Program-made: the position numbers and the translations under genes
Part shown: positions 8,308 through 15,336 of the stretch, in pieces
How positions within the stretch are numbered: the first letter of the stretch is position 1
Layout: every line of letters begins with the position of its first letter
Assembly (NCBI GenBank): GCA_036960175.1
Contig: JBALWH010000023.1
Location: forward strand, 1 to 64,000
DNA from: Motiliproteus sp036960175
Lineage (GTDB): Bacteria > Pseudomonadota > Gammaproteobacteria > Pseudomonadales > Balneatricaceae
Length of the DNA: 64,000 nt
Direction of reading: 5' to 3'
Notes under the pieces: generated by a model
The model's input: the letters and a program-made list of their open reading frames with translations, nothing else
Told to the model about the DNA's origin: nothing
The model's database searches: none

Positions 8308-8931
8308 ATGAAATTCGTTATAGCTATATTGCCGGTTGCTTTGCTGTTTGGATGTGCTGCGTCGGACCCCTATGCCTTTGAGAAAGGCGGCTCTACGGCG
8401 GCTGCGCAGCCTAATGCGATGACTCGCGCCGTGATGGGGATGCCTTCTTCTGACTCACGAGAGCCGCTTACCGGTCCGATGGGTGGGAGTGTGCAGGGTA
8501 GTGGTCATTATATGAAGCAGCAGGAGAAAGCGCTTAAAGAAGAGCTGGATGATTCTGGTGTGAGTGTTGAGCGAAAGGGCGATGATATTCGTCTAGTCAT
8601 GCCAGGGAATATTACCTTTGCCACTGATTCTGTGAAATTGGAAACAGGTTTTCTGCCTGTTCTTGATGCGGTGGCTAGGGTGTTGTCTCGTTTTGACAAT
8701 ACGGAAATGGTGGTTACGGGCCATACGGATAGCATAGGTAAGGCCAGTTACAACGAACAGTTGGCCAAGAGCAGGGCCGAGGCGGTGGCTATATATCTAA
8801 AAAAATCCGGCATCGCCAATGAGCGTGTCAAAACAGTGGGGCGTGGGGAGCTACAGCCTATAGCTAGTAATAAAACGGAGGATGGTCGTAGTTCTAATAG
8901 GCGGGTAGAGCTGGATATTCGCGCTCGCTGA
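8308..8931 (+). CDS. OmpA-family outer-membrane lipoprotein
   Basis: Anchors the envelope by binding peptidoglycan. The start at 8308 (MKFVIAILPVALLFGCAAS) gives a type II signal with lipobox LFGC. An upstream TTG frame at 8245 would bury the signal and is rejected. GGGCGGAG precedes the ATG. The C-terminal OmpA domain (about residues 95-207) has MPGNITFATDS, VVTGHTDSIGKASYN and SSNRRVEL, the diaminopimelate-binding core. The linker is alanine/glycine-rich, without the glycine zipper seen in the paralogue at 49.2 kb; both share LVMPGNITF. The ligase gene ends 71 bases upstream, so co-transcription is possible. Confidence 0.88.
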   Translation: MKFVIAILPVALLFGCAASDPYAFEKGGSTAAAQPNAMTRAVMGMPSSDSREPLTGPMGGSVQGSGHYMKQQEKALKEELDDSGVSVERKGDDIRLVMPGNITFATDSVKLETGFLPVLDAVARVLSRFDNTEMVVTGHTDSIGKASYNEQLAKSRAEAVAIYLKKSGIANERVKTVGRGELQPIASNKTEDGRSSNRRVELDIRAR

Positions 8932-8981
8932 AGGGCGGTGTTTAGCAGGGTAGAGGTTGTTAGTGAGGGCTGAGTAGGCAT

Positions 8982-9015
8982 TAAAAAGGGCCTGAATGCT
9001 TCCCGCTTCAGGCCC
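8982..9015 (-). terminator. Intrinsic terminator, best on the minus strand
   Basis: GGGCCTGAA (8988-8996) pairs perfectly with TTCAGGCCC (9007-9015) around a ten-base loop. On the minus strand it is followed by TTTTTAATGCC (T tract 8987-8983). On the plus strand only TCATTT follows. It can stop the OmpA-lipoprotein transcript weakly, but its polarity fits a minus-strand transcript coming from 9.1 kb. Confidence 0.7.
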
Positions 9016-9020
9016 TCATT

Positions 9021-9098
9021 TCAGCGATCCATGCTGTAACACTTTTCCCTATGTTTTAACGGACTAAGCTGTGCCTCCTTCACAACCAACGACTCCAT
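9021..9098 (-). CDS. Candidate 25-residue peptide gene
   Basis: Unrecognised. The frame begins MESLVVKEAQ and ends KHREKCYSMDR, with one cysteine and one tyrosine near the C-terminus. AAAGGA lies six bases before the ATG. The start codon sits in the loop of a CAACGA / TCGTTG stem, so translation may be structure-controlled. A -10-like TATAGT is at 9126-9121, a perfect palindrome lies just upstream (9148-9166), and the terminator at 9015-8988 follows the stop by five bases. The whole unit would be about 135 nt. A bare small RNA is the alternative. Support comes from the arrangement, not from homology. Confidence 0.4.
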   Translation of the reverse strand: MESLVVKEAQLSPLKHREKCYSMDR

Positions 9099-9120
9099 TC
9101 GTTGTCCTTTCTTGTAATCA

Positions 9121-9166
9121 ACTATAGGCATCCGTGGGTAATACGGGAATAGGAAAAATTCCTATT
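9121..9166 (-). promoter_or_regulatory. Palindromic operator with adjacent -10, minus strand
   Basis: AATAGGAA (9148-9155) and TTCCTATT (9159-9166) form a perfect eight-base inverted repeat with a three-base centre. On the minus strand a weak -35 (TTCCCG, 9149-9144) abuts the palindrome, and a good -10 (TATAGT, 9126-9121) follows at 17 bases. On the plus strand the palindrome is followed by TTTG, so a weak terminator is an alternative reading. I do not know the regulator. Confidence 0.45.
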
Positions 9167-9252
9167 TTTGGATAAAAACTGATTCTCAGTTGGTTGTTGT
9201 GATTTGTGCTATTATTGCCCGCTTCAGAAAACTTAAGTGGGACCATTCTTCA

Positions 9253-9504
9253 ATGTATTCGGAAACTGATATTAGACGTATGGGTTGGCATTGCCGGCGC
9301 GGGATGTTGGAATTGGATGTGTTGCTGAATCCTTTTCTTGAACAGCGCTTCAGGGCGCTAGAATTCAACGATCAGCAGCTTTTTGAAAAACTGCTGGAAT
9401 GTGAGGATCAGGATATCTTTAGTTGGGTGATGCGCAATGCAATTCCTGAGGATCCTGAAATTGTTCGTATCGTTAATATTATCTTAGATGGTCTTCCAGA
9501 GTAA
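9253..9504 (+). CDS. sdhE: FAD assembly factor SdhE
   Basis: Small cytosolic protein (83 residues) that promotes covalent flavinylation of succinate dehydrogenase and fumarate reductase flavoproteins (YgfY, formerly DUF339). The conserved RRGMLELDVLL segment is near residue 16, with ENDDQ-like EFNDQQLFEKLLECEDQDIFSW following. The ATG at 9253 gives the family N-terminus; an in-frame start further up would add a non-conserved extension. It overlaps ygfX by 17 bases, the usual pair. The flavoenzyme nadB is encoded convergently next door. Confidence 0.93.
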   Translation: MYSETDIRRMGWHCRRGMLELDVLLNPFLEQRFRALEFNDQQLFEKLLECEDQDIFSWVMRNAIPEDPEIVRIVNIILDGLPE

Positions 9505-9952
9505 CCGGCTGGATATCAAGCCGTCCCGGCGCTTATTGCTATTAGTGATGGTGGTCCATCTGCTGGCACTGATGGCAATTATGGTGGCGCTTTCTCAACC
9601 ATGGATTGTTACCGGGCTAACTCTGCTGGTTATTGTTCACGGCTACTATATCGCCAGACGATATGTATTCTTGCTCTCAGATCATTCAGTGCATGCGTTG
9701 CTGTGGACCTCGCAGGGCATGGAAGTGGTGTTTGCTAATGGTGTTCAGCTTGAAGTTGCAGTGGATGGAGAGTCAGTGGTGATGGCCGGTGCGGTGTTAT
9801 TGCGGCTGAAGATGTTATCCAGCCGCAGCTATCTGCGCGTCCCCTTGTTTTCAGACTGTTGTAACGCTGATGCTCTGCGGCGTTTGCGGGTGCTTCTAAA
9901 ATGTCGGTTAAATGCAGCTGATAGTTCTGTTAGCGCGTCCAGAGATAGTTGA
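9488..9952 (+). CDS. ygfX: YgfX/CptA-like membrane protein
   Basis: Inner-membrane protein of the YgfX (CptA, DUF1434) group, almost always encoded after sdhE. In E. coli it has been described as affecting MreB/FtsZ and as the toxin partner of SdhE, an assignment that is debated. The 154 residues start with a basic segment followed by two close hydrophobic helices (about 17-55), then a soluble beta-rich tail containing LLRLKMLSSRSYLRVPLFSDC. The ATG lies inside the end of sdhE, implying translational coupling. The 3' end overlaps the convergent nadB by 23 bases. Confidence 0.8.
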   Translation: MVFQSNRLDIKPSRRLLLLVMVVHLLALMAIMVALSQPWIVTGLTLLVIVHGYYIARRYVFLLSDHSVHALLWTSQGMEVVFANGVQLEVAVDGESVVMAGAVLLRLKMLSSRSYLRVPLFSDCCNADALRRLRVLLKCRLNAADSSVSASRDS

Positions 9953-11531
9953 TCGGCGTTAGAATCGTATCGGTTTGTTCCTGCAGTTGCCCTGGGTGGT
10001 TTAGAGTGTGGTGTAAGCCTCGGCTTTCTTTGCGCAGCATGGCAGAGCGGATAATTAGTTCTGAAACTACTGATAAGTTACGTAACTCAAGTAGGTCCTT
10101 GCTGATTTTGTAATTGCTGTAGTAGTCGGATATTTCCTGCTGCAGCAGTGTTACTCGATTTAATGCTCGTTGTAGCCGTTTATCTGTGCGGACAATGCCT
10201 ACGTAGTCCCACATGAAGCGTCTTAGCTCATCCCAGTTGTGGGATATAACCACATCCTCGTCAGAGTCTGTTACTTGGCTTTCATCCCAGAAAGGCGCTT
10301 TAGGCAGTGCTTGCTGCTGATCGAGATGTGCGGTTATATCTGCTGCTGCTGCGCTGGCGAAAACGATGCATTCGAGTAATGAGTTGCTGGCCAGTCGGTT
10401 AGCGCCATGAAGGCCGGTAAAGGCTGTTTCGCCTACAGCGTAGAGGCCTGGGATGTCAGTTCTTCCGTCGGTATCGGTCATTACCCCGCCGCATGTGTAA
10501 TGGGCGGCAGGAACCACTGGAATGGGGTCCTGAGTAATATCGATACCAAACTCTAGGCATTTTGAGTAAATGGTCGGAAAGTGGCTTCGTACAAATGCGG
10601 CGGGTTTGTGAGAAATGTCCAGATAAAGGCAGTCACACCCCAGTCGTTTCATTTCATGGTCAATGGCTCGGGCAACGATGTCCCTTGGTGCCAGTTCTTC
10701 CCGCTTATCGAAATTTTGCATAAAGCGGCTGCCATCCGGTAGCAGTAAACGTCCTCCTTCGCCACGAACCGCTTCGCTAACCAGGAATGACTTTGCTTGG
10801 GGGTGGTACAAGCAGGTTGGGTGAAACTGGTTGAATTCCATATTCGCCACCCGGCAACCGGAGCGCCAGGCCATGGCGATACCATCTCCTGATGATCCAT
10901 CGGTATTGCTGGTGTACAGGTAAGCTTTACTGGCGCCTCCTGTTGCCAGCACCACAAAAGGAGCAAGATAAGTTCTGACGTGCCCCGTTTTTTGTTCCAG
11001 CACATAGGCGCCGATGCAGCGATTGTCTGCGAGCCCCAGTTTTCGTCGTGTTATTAGATCAATGGCAATGGCGTGGCTTTTAAGGTCGATATTGCTATGT
11101 TTTGTGGCTTGTTGAATGAGTGATTCGGAGACTGCCTTACCGGTGGCATCTGCAGCATGAACGATGCGACGGTGGCTGTGTCCACCCTCTTTGGTTAAGT
11201 GTAGTTGGCCATCATCTTCTCGAGTAAAAGGTACGCCTTGTTCGATCAGCCAGTTGATGCTGGCGGCGCCATGTTCGACGGCGAAACGAACCGCTTCCTG
11301 GCGACAAAGGTTACCACCGGCGTTGATGGTGTCATTGATGTGATCCTGGCAGGAATCTTGATCGTCCAGTACGCTGGCAATGCCGCCTTGAGCCCGGTAA
11401 GTTGAGCCTGCAGTAAGTCCACCCTTGCTTAGGACGGCGACGCGGGCATAAGGGGCTAGTTGTAATGCTAGGGTTAGGCCAGCGGCTCCGCTGCCTATGA
11501 CGAGTACATCGTAGTGGTATTCTTTGCTCAT
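9930..11531 (-). CDS. nadB: L-aspartate oxidase
   Basis: FAD enzyme oxidising L-aspartate to iminoaspartate, the first step of NAD biosynthesis with NadA. The Rossmann motif VLVIGSGAAGLTLAL starts near residue 9. The flavoprotein signatures HPTCLY, LLVSEAVRGEGG, the active-site arginine region PRDIVARAID and YAVGETAFTGLHGANRLASNSLLE are all present. The start at 11531 (MSKEYHYD) matches the family; the frame continues 27 codons upstream without conserved sequence. Length 533 is typical. It diverges from rpoE across a 302-base gap. Confidence 0.95.
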   Translation of the reverse strand: MSKEYHYDVLVIGSGAAGLTLALQLAPYARVAVLSKGGLTAGSTYRAQGGIASVLDDQDSCQDHINDTINAGGNLCRQEAVRFAVEHGAASINWLIEQGVPFTREDDGQLHLTKEGGHSHRRIVHAADATGKAVSESLIQQATKHSNIDLKSHAIAIDLITRRKLGLADNRCIGAYVLEQKTGHVRTYLAPFVVLATGGASKAYLYTSNTDGSSGDGIAMAWRSGCRVANMEFNQFHPTCLYHPQAKSFLVSEAVRGEGGRLLLPDGSRFMQNFDKREELAPRDIVARAIDHEMKRLGCDCLYLDISHKPAAFVRSHFPTIYSKCLEFGIDITQDPIPVVPAAHYTCGGVMTDTDGRTDIPGLYAVGETAFTGLHGANRLASNSLLECIVFASAAAADITAHLDQQQALPKAPFWDESQVTDSDEDVVISHNWDELRRFMWDYVGIVRTDKRLQRALNRVTLLQQEISDYYSNYKISKDLLELRNLSVVSELIIRSAMLRKESRGLHHTLNHPGQLQEQTDTILTPINYLWTR

Positions 11532-11667
11532 TAGTTCCGCTCGCGCCGCCTTAATGTAAATTGTACAAGGGCCCCGTGCGCTGTTGGAGTTGGCAGCGGA
11601 AAGGGTATCCAAGGCGTTTTACTAGAAGCGGCATGATAGCACAACCATATCTTCTCAATAAGCTCTA

Positions 11668-11695
11668 GGAACTTATGGATGACCCTGTGTTCCTA
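11668..11695 (+). promoter_or_regulatory. Sigma-E/AlgU-type promoter upstream of rpoE
   Basis: A perfect GGAACTT -35 (11668-11674), a 16-base spacer and TCCTA (11691-11695, consensus TCTGA-like) match the sigma-E promoter pattern, pointing at rpoE 139 bases downstream. This would make the sigma factor autoregulatory, as in its relatives. The remaining gap (11532-11833) also serves nadB divergently, for which I saw no clear promoter. Confidence 0.5.
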
Positions 11696-11733
11696 TCTAG
11701 TATCCTGTTGATTGGCTTTTATTTGTGGTGTGC

Positions 11734-11761
11734 GGAACTCTTGCTTAGATTTATTGTATAA
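11734..11761 (+). promoter_or_regulatory. Second weaker sigma-E-like promoter
   Basis: GGAACTC (11734-11740), 16 bases, TATAA (11757-11761). The -35 has one mismatch and the -10 matches the sigma-E consensus in three of five positions. It is tandem to the better site at 11668. Confidence 0.3.
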
Positions 11762-11833
11762 GTTGGGGCGAGGTTGTAGGTTAGAGCATGAGTTTCCATT
11801 GTCAGAACGGCTTTTGAACAGGGGCTGAAAGGA

Positions 11834-12421
11834 TTGTCTACAGGTAAAAAAGAGCTAACAGATAGTGAGTTGGTAAAACAGGTCCAGAATGGCGATAAGC
11901 GAGCTTTCGATCTGTTGGTAAAGAAATATCAGCATAAGATTGTTGGTTTGGTGGGGCGTTATGTTTATGACCACCACGAAGCATTCGATGTGTCTCAGGA
12001 GGCGTTTATTAAGGCCTATCGTGCTTTGCCGAACTTTAGGGGTGATAGTGCGTTTTATACTTGGCTGTACAGGATTGCCATTAATACTGCCAAGAATCAT
12101 TTGGTTGCCAAAGGTAGAAGGCCGCCGGATGTAGATGTAGATGTAGAGGATGCGCAGCATCATGCTGGCAGTAATGGTTTGAAGGAAATCGAAAATCCAG
12201 AAAACCAGCTGTACACGGCAGAGCTTGAAAAAGCGGTGCACCAAGCATTAAGACAGTTGCCGGAAGATCTTCGTATGGCGCTGACGCTGCGAGAATTTGA
12301 AGGCATGAGTTATGAAGATATTGCCCATGTAATGGGCTGTCCGGTGGGTACTGTTAGATCCCGTATCTTCCGAGCGAGGGAAGCTGTTGATAAAGTTATT
12401 CAGCCCCTGATAAGTGAATGA
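11834..12421 (+). CDS. rpoE: Extracytoplasmic stress sigma factor RpoE (AlgU)
   Basis: ECF sigma factor for envelope stress. The 195 residues align throughout with E. coli RpoE and Pseudomonas AlgU: region 2 contains DVSQEAFIKAYRAL and RGDSAFYTWLYRIAINTAKN, and region 4 contains LPEDLRMALTLREFEGMSYEDIAHVMGCPVGTVRSRIFRARE. The start is TTG at 11834 with AAAGGA immediately upstream, giving STGKKELTDSELV, equivalent to the known N-terminus. The acidic DVDVDVED linker between regions 2 and 4 is slightly enriched. The anti-sigma gene follows 25 bases later. Two candidate self-promoters lie upstream. Confidence 0.95.
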   Translation: MSTGKKELTDSELVKQVQNGDKRAFDLLVKKYQHKIVGLVGRYVYDHHEAFDVSQEAFIKAYRALPNFRGDSAFYTWLYRIAINTAKNHLVAKGRRPPDVDVDVEDAQHHAGSNGLKEIENPENQLYTAELEKAVHQALRQLPEDLRMALTLREFEGMSYEDIAHVMGCPVGTVRSRIFRAREAVDKVIQPLISE

Positions 12422-12446
12422 TATCAAAGTCGTAACGAGGTGATCG

Positions 12447-13271
12447 ATGAGTGAAAATCTAAGGCAATCGCTGTCTGCTTTGATGGATGATGAGGTTGAC
12501 GAGTTTGAAGTGCGTCGTTGTCTGCAACAGCTGGATGATAAGGGTGCATCGACTTGGTCCCGGTATCAGATTGTCAGTGCTGTTCTGAAGGGCGAAAAAC
12601 TGGATGCTAAAATCGACCTTAGTTCCAGTGTTATGGCCGCTATAGCTTCTGAGCCAGCCTATGAAAAAGCGTCGCAAGCTAAGGATGGTTTTTGGAAGCC
12701 GCTCGCTAGTGTAGCGGTCGCAGCATCAGTCACCGCGATGGTTATTTTTGGGGCGCAGAATTATCAGGATAGTTCTTTGGTGGGTGATGCTGAATTCGCA
12801 GCGGCTCAGCCACAGCTATTTCTTCCAGGGCCGGCCCCTGTAAACCGTAATATTCTGCCAGCTCAGTATGGTAGTAGTGCAGACGTGGTTTCTATGCCTC
12901 GTAGTGTAGAGGAACCTGATGTTATTAGGCTTTCTAACGGTATGGAACATTACATTAATCAGCACCATGCGTTGATGCGTTCGAAGCAGAAAAGCTGGAC
13001 GGCTAACTGGATGCCGGAAGGTTATTCGGAGGTTCGTCATGAAGTGATGCCGGATTCCGAAGTGATGATGTACTCCGACGGACGGACAGCCATCTCTGTC
13101 TCTGTTGAGCCCTATGGTCGACATAAGTCAGCGCCGGGAGCCGTTCAATCCGGTGGTACTGTGGCGTTAGGTAAGCAGGTTGGTAATCAGTTCGTTACGG
13201 TGGTCGGAGATTTGCCGCTGATGATTGCAGATCGTATAGCGAGCTCTGTTGATCGTAGTGCTAACCCATAG
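12447..13271 (+). CDS. mucA: Anti-sigma factor MucA/RseA fused to the C-terminal domain of MucB/RseB
   Basis: Residues 1-80 are an RseA-type anti-sigma domain (SALMDDEVDEFEVRRCL, STWSRYQIVSAVL). One membrane helix follows at about 84-103 (PLASVAVAASVTAMVIFGA), then a periplasmic part with a MucA-like HYINQHHALM at 168-177. From about 186 to 268 the sequence resembles the C-terminal domain of MucB: NWMPEGYSEVRHEVMP, MMYSDGRTAISVSVEP, FVTVVGDLPLMIADRIASSV. MucA is normally about 195 residues and MucB is a separate periplasmic protein. Here no mucB gene follows, and the MucB lipid-binding N-terminal domain is absent. It should hold RpoE at the membrane; how stress is sensed must differ. Confidence 0.88.
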   Translation: MSENLRQSLSALMDDEVDEFEVRRCLQQLDDKGASTWSRYQIVSAVLKGEKLDAKIDLSSSVMAAIASEPAYEKASQAKDGFWKPLASVAVAASVTAMVIFGAQNYQDSSLVGDAEFAAAQPQLFLPGPAPVNRNILPAQYGSSADVVSMPRSVEEPDVIRLSNGMEHYINQHHALMRSKQKSWTANWMPEGYSEVRHEVMPDSEVMMYSDGRTAISVSVEPYGRHKSAPGAVQSGGTVALGKQVGNQFVTVVGDLPLMIADRIASSVDRSANP

Positions 13272-13296
13272 TTTTTAAGATAAAACGAAGTACAAA

Positions 13297-13755
13297 ATGA
13301 TTGAAGAATCCGGTCGGGTTGTGGAAATAACATCAAAAGGTATTTTGGTGGAAACAGTTCGACAGAGCGCTTGCGGTGGGTGCTCAGCTGCCAAAGGTTG
13401 TGGTCAGAAAGTGATTGCATCTATTGGTCAGGGACAGCGTTTTGAGGTGTTGGCAGATAATCCGCAGCAATTGATTCTGCACGCCGGTGACGGCGTAGTG
13501 CTTGGGTTGGATGAGGGGGTATTTCTTAAGGCCTCCTCTCTCGCTTACTTGCTTCCATTGATTTTTATGATTGTTGCAGCGCTTATAGCGGACCTTCTGA
13601 AGGTCTCTGACTTGATGGTTGCAGTTGCCGGTTTTGGCGGTCTTGCCTCAGGGTTGGCGGCGCTTAGATGGGGCGTTCAAGCTGGCAGTGATCATTGCCA
13701 ATTCCATCCTGAAATACTGCGGGCTCAAGGGTCCGATACAGCAGTCCATTCTTGA
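13297..13755 (+). CDS. rseC: RseC/MucC family membrane protein
   Basis: Inner-membrane protein of the RseC family, associated with sigma-E regulation and with SoxR reduction in enterics. The cytoplasmic N-terminal part has a cysteine cluster, CGGCSAAKGCG, near residues 27-37, a likely metal or cluster site. Two transmembrane helices lie at about 80-98 and 102-123. The tail is short (152 residues in all). The ATG at 13297 follows mucA by 25 bases, and the stop overlaps an upstream extension of mucD; the cluster is one operon. Confidence 0.9.
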   Translation: MIEESGRVVEITSKGILVETVRQSACGGCSAAKGCGQKVIASIGQGQRFEVLADNPQQLILHAGDGVVLGLDEGVFLKASSLAYLLPLIFMIVAALIADLLKVSDLMVAVAGFGGLASGLAALRWGVQAGSDHCQFHPEILRAQGSDTAVHS

Positions 13756-13775
13756 CGTGTATTGAGGATTTTTTC

Positions 13776-15191
13776 ATGAACAGACGTCACCTTTACAGGT
13801 CGTTCGGAGTATTTGTCGCCCTCTGTTTTATGGTTAAGGCTGCTCAAGCTGGGCAATTGCCTGATTTTACAGAACTAGTTAAGCAGGCGTCGCCTGCAAT
13901 CGTAAATATAAGTTCGATTCAGAACGGTGAAAAACGACCTGAACGCTTGCCTGAAGGTCGTGATCCAGAGCAGTTGCCAGAGATTTTCAAGCACTTCTTC
14001 GGTGATCGTTTTGGTGAGCAATTTAAGAACCCTCATCCGAAAGGCGGTCATCCTAAGTCACTGGGTTCTGGATTTATTATTTCCAAGGATGGCTACATAT
14101 TGACCAACAACCATGTGGTTAAGGGTGCCGACGAGATTTTGGTAAAATTGGCGGATCGACGTGAATTGGTCGCAGAGCTGGTGGGTGCAGACCCTCGTTC
14201 TGATCTGGCGTTACTGAAAGTGGATGCTGATGATCTGCCTATGGTGCAGCTGGGTAATTCTGATCGGCTGCAAGTGGGGGAGTGGGTGCTTGCTATAGGC
14301 TCTCCGTTCGGCTTTGATCATACAGTTACCGCTGGCATCGTTAGTGCCACTGGTCGTAGCCTCGCGAATGAGAACTACGTGCCATTTATTCAGACCGATG
14401 TGGCTATTAATCCCGGAAATTCTGGTGGGCCGCTATTTAACCTGAAAGGAGAAGTTGTTGGTATTAATTCTCAGATCTATACCCGTTCCGGTGGTTTTAT
14501 GGGGCTTTCTTTTGCAATACCAATCAGCATGGCAATGGAAGTGGTTGATCAGCTTAAAGAAAGAGGGTTTGTTGCGCGAGGTTGGCTCGGGGTTTATATC
14601 CAGGAAGTGAACAAAGATCTGGCTGAGTCCTTTGGTCTGGAGAAACCAGCTGGAGCGCTGGTCACTAAAGTGACGCCAAATAGTCCTGCGGAAAAGGCGG
14701 GCCTGAAGGAAGGAGACATCATTGTCAGTTTTAACGGTGGAGATATTCAATTTTCTACTGAATTACCTCATTTGGTAGGGAGGGTGACCCCTGGCACTAA
14801 AGTGAACGTGTTTATTGTCCGTGACGGCAACAAGAAAAATATTGATCTTGTAGTCGGTGAGCTTGAACGTGACCAGGCACAAGTCATCAAAACCAAAGTG
14901 TTGGTTCCTGAGAAAAACGTTCTAGCTATTGAAGTGTTGGCTTTGGAGCAGGCGCGTAAAAGCAAATGGAGTCTGAATGGCGGCGTGGTCGTTCGTAAGG
15001 TTTTAGCGGGTCCCGGTGCAGAGGCTGGATTATTGGTTGGCGATGTAATCACCAGTCTGCATGGTCAGAATATCGATAGTATTGAAGCCTTTAATGAGGT
15101 GGTCAAAAGACTCCCTGAAGACAAGTTCATTCGGGTGCGAATCGTACGCCGGGGGAATTCCCAGTACCTGCCCATTAAGATCAAAGGCTAA
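13776..15191 (+). CDS. mucD: Periplasmic serine protease MucD (DegP/HtrA family)
   Basis: Do-family protease/chaperone that clears misfolded envelope proteins and dampens sigma-E signalling. A signal peptide ends near AQAG. The catalytic triad is intact: His113 in TNNHVVKG, Asp143 in DPRSDLALLKVD and Ser216 in INPGNSGGPLF. Two PDZ domains follow (about 255-350 and 375-465). The 471-residue length agrees with MucD. ATG 13776 is chosen because GAGG lies eight bases upstream and it yields a proper signal peptide; the frame opens 24 bases earlier without one. It closes the rpoE-mucA-rseC-mucD operon. Confidence 0.94.
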   Translation: MNRRHLYRSFGVFVALCFMVKAAQAGQLPDFTELVKQASPAIVNISSIQNGEKRPERLPEGRDPEQLPEIFKHFFGDRFGEQFKNPHPKGGHPKSLGSGFIISKDGYILTNNHVVKGADEILVKLADRRELVAELVGADPRSDLALLKVDADDLPMVQLGNSDRLQVGEWVLAIGSPFGFDHTVTAGIVSATGRSLANENYVPFIQTDVAINPGNSGGPLFNLKGEVVGINSQIYTRSGGFMGLSFAIPISMAMEVVDQLKERGFVARGWLGVYIQEVNKDLAESFGLEKPAGALVTKVTPNSPAEKAGLKEGDIIVSFNGGDIQFSTELPHLVGRVTPGTKVNVFIVRDGNKKNIDLVVGELERDQAQVIKTKVLVPEKNVLAIEVLALEQARKSKWSLNGGVVVRKVLAGPGAEAGLLVGDVITSLHGQNIDSIEAFNEVVKRLPEDKFIRVRIVRRGNSQYLPIKIKG

Positions 15192-15336
15192 GCTGATTCA
15201 CGGGGCTTCGATACGAGGCCCTTCGCTCCCAGGTTCATCTGCTTCAATCATGGTTCTGTCTATAGAAATAGGCTAAACTTGCGCGTTTATTCCCTACTGG
15301 GGTTCGCGTTCCTGCGTTTGTATTGGTAAATATTCT

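Noticed and set aside
11855..12244. 129-codon open frame antisense to rpoE
   Set aside because: It lies wholly inside the conserved rpoE gene, has low-complexity tyrosine/isoleucine repeats and no ribosome site. It is a shadow frame.
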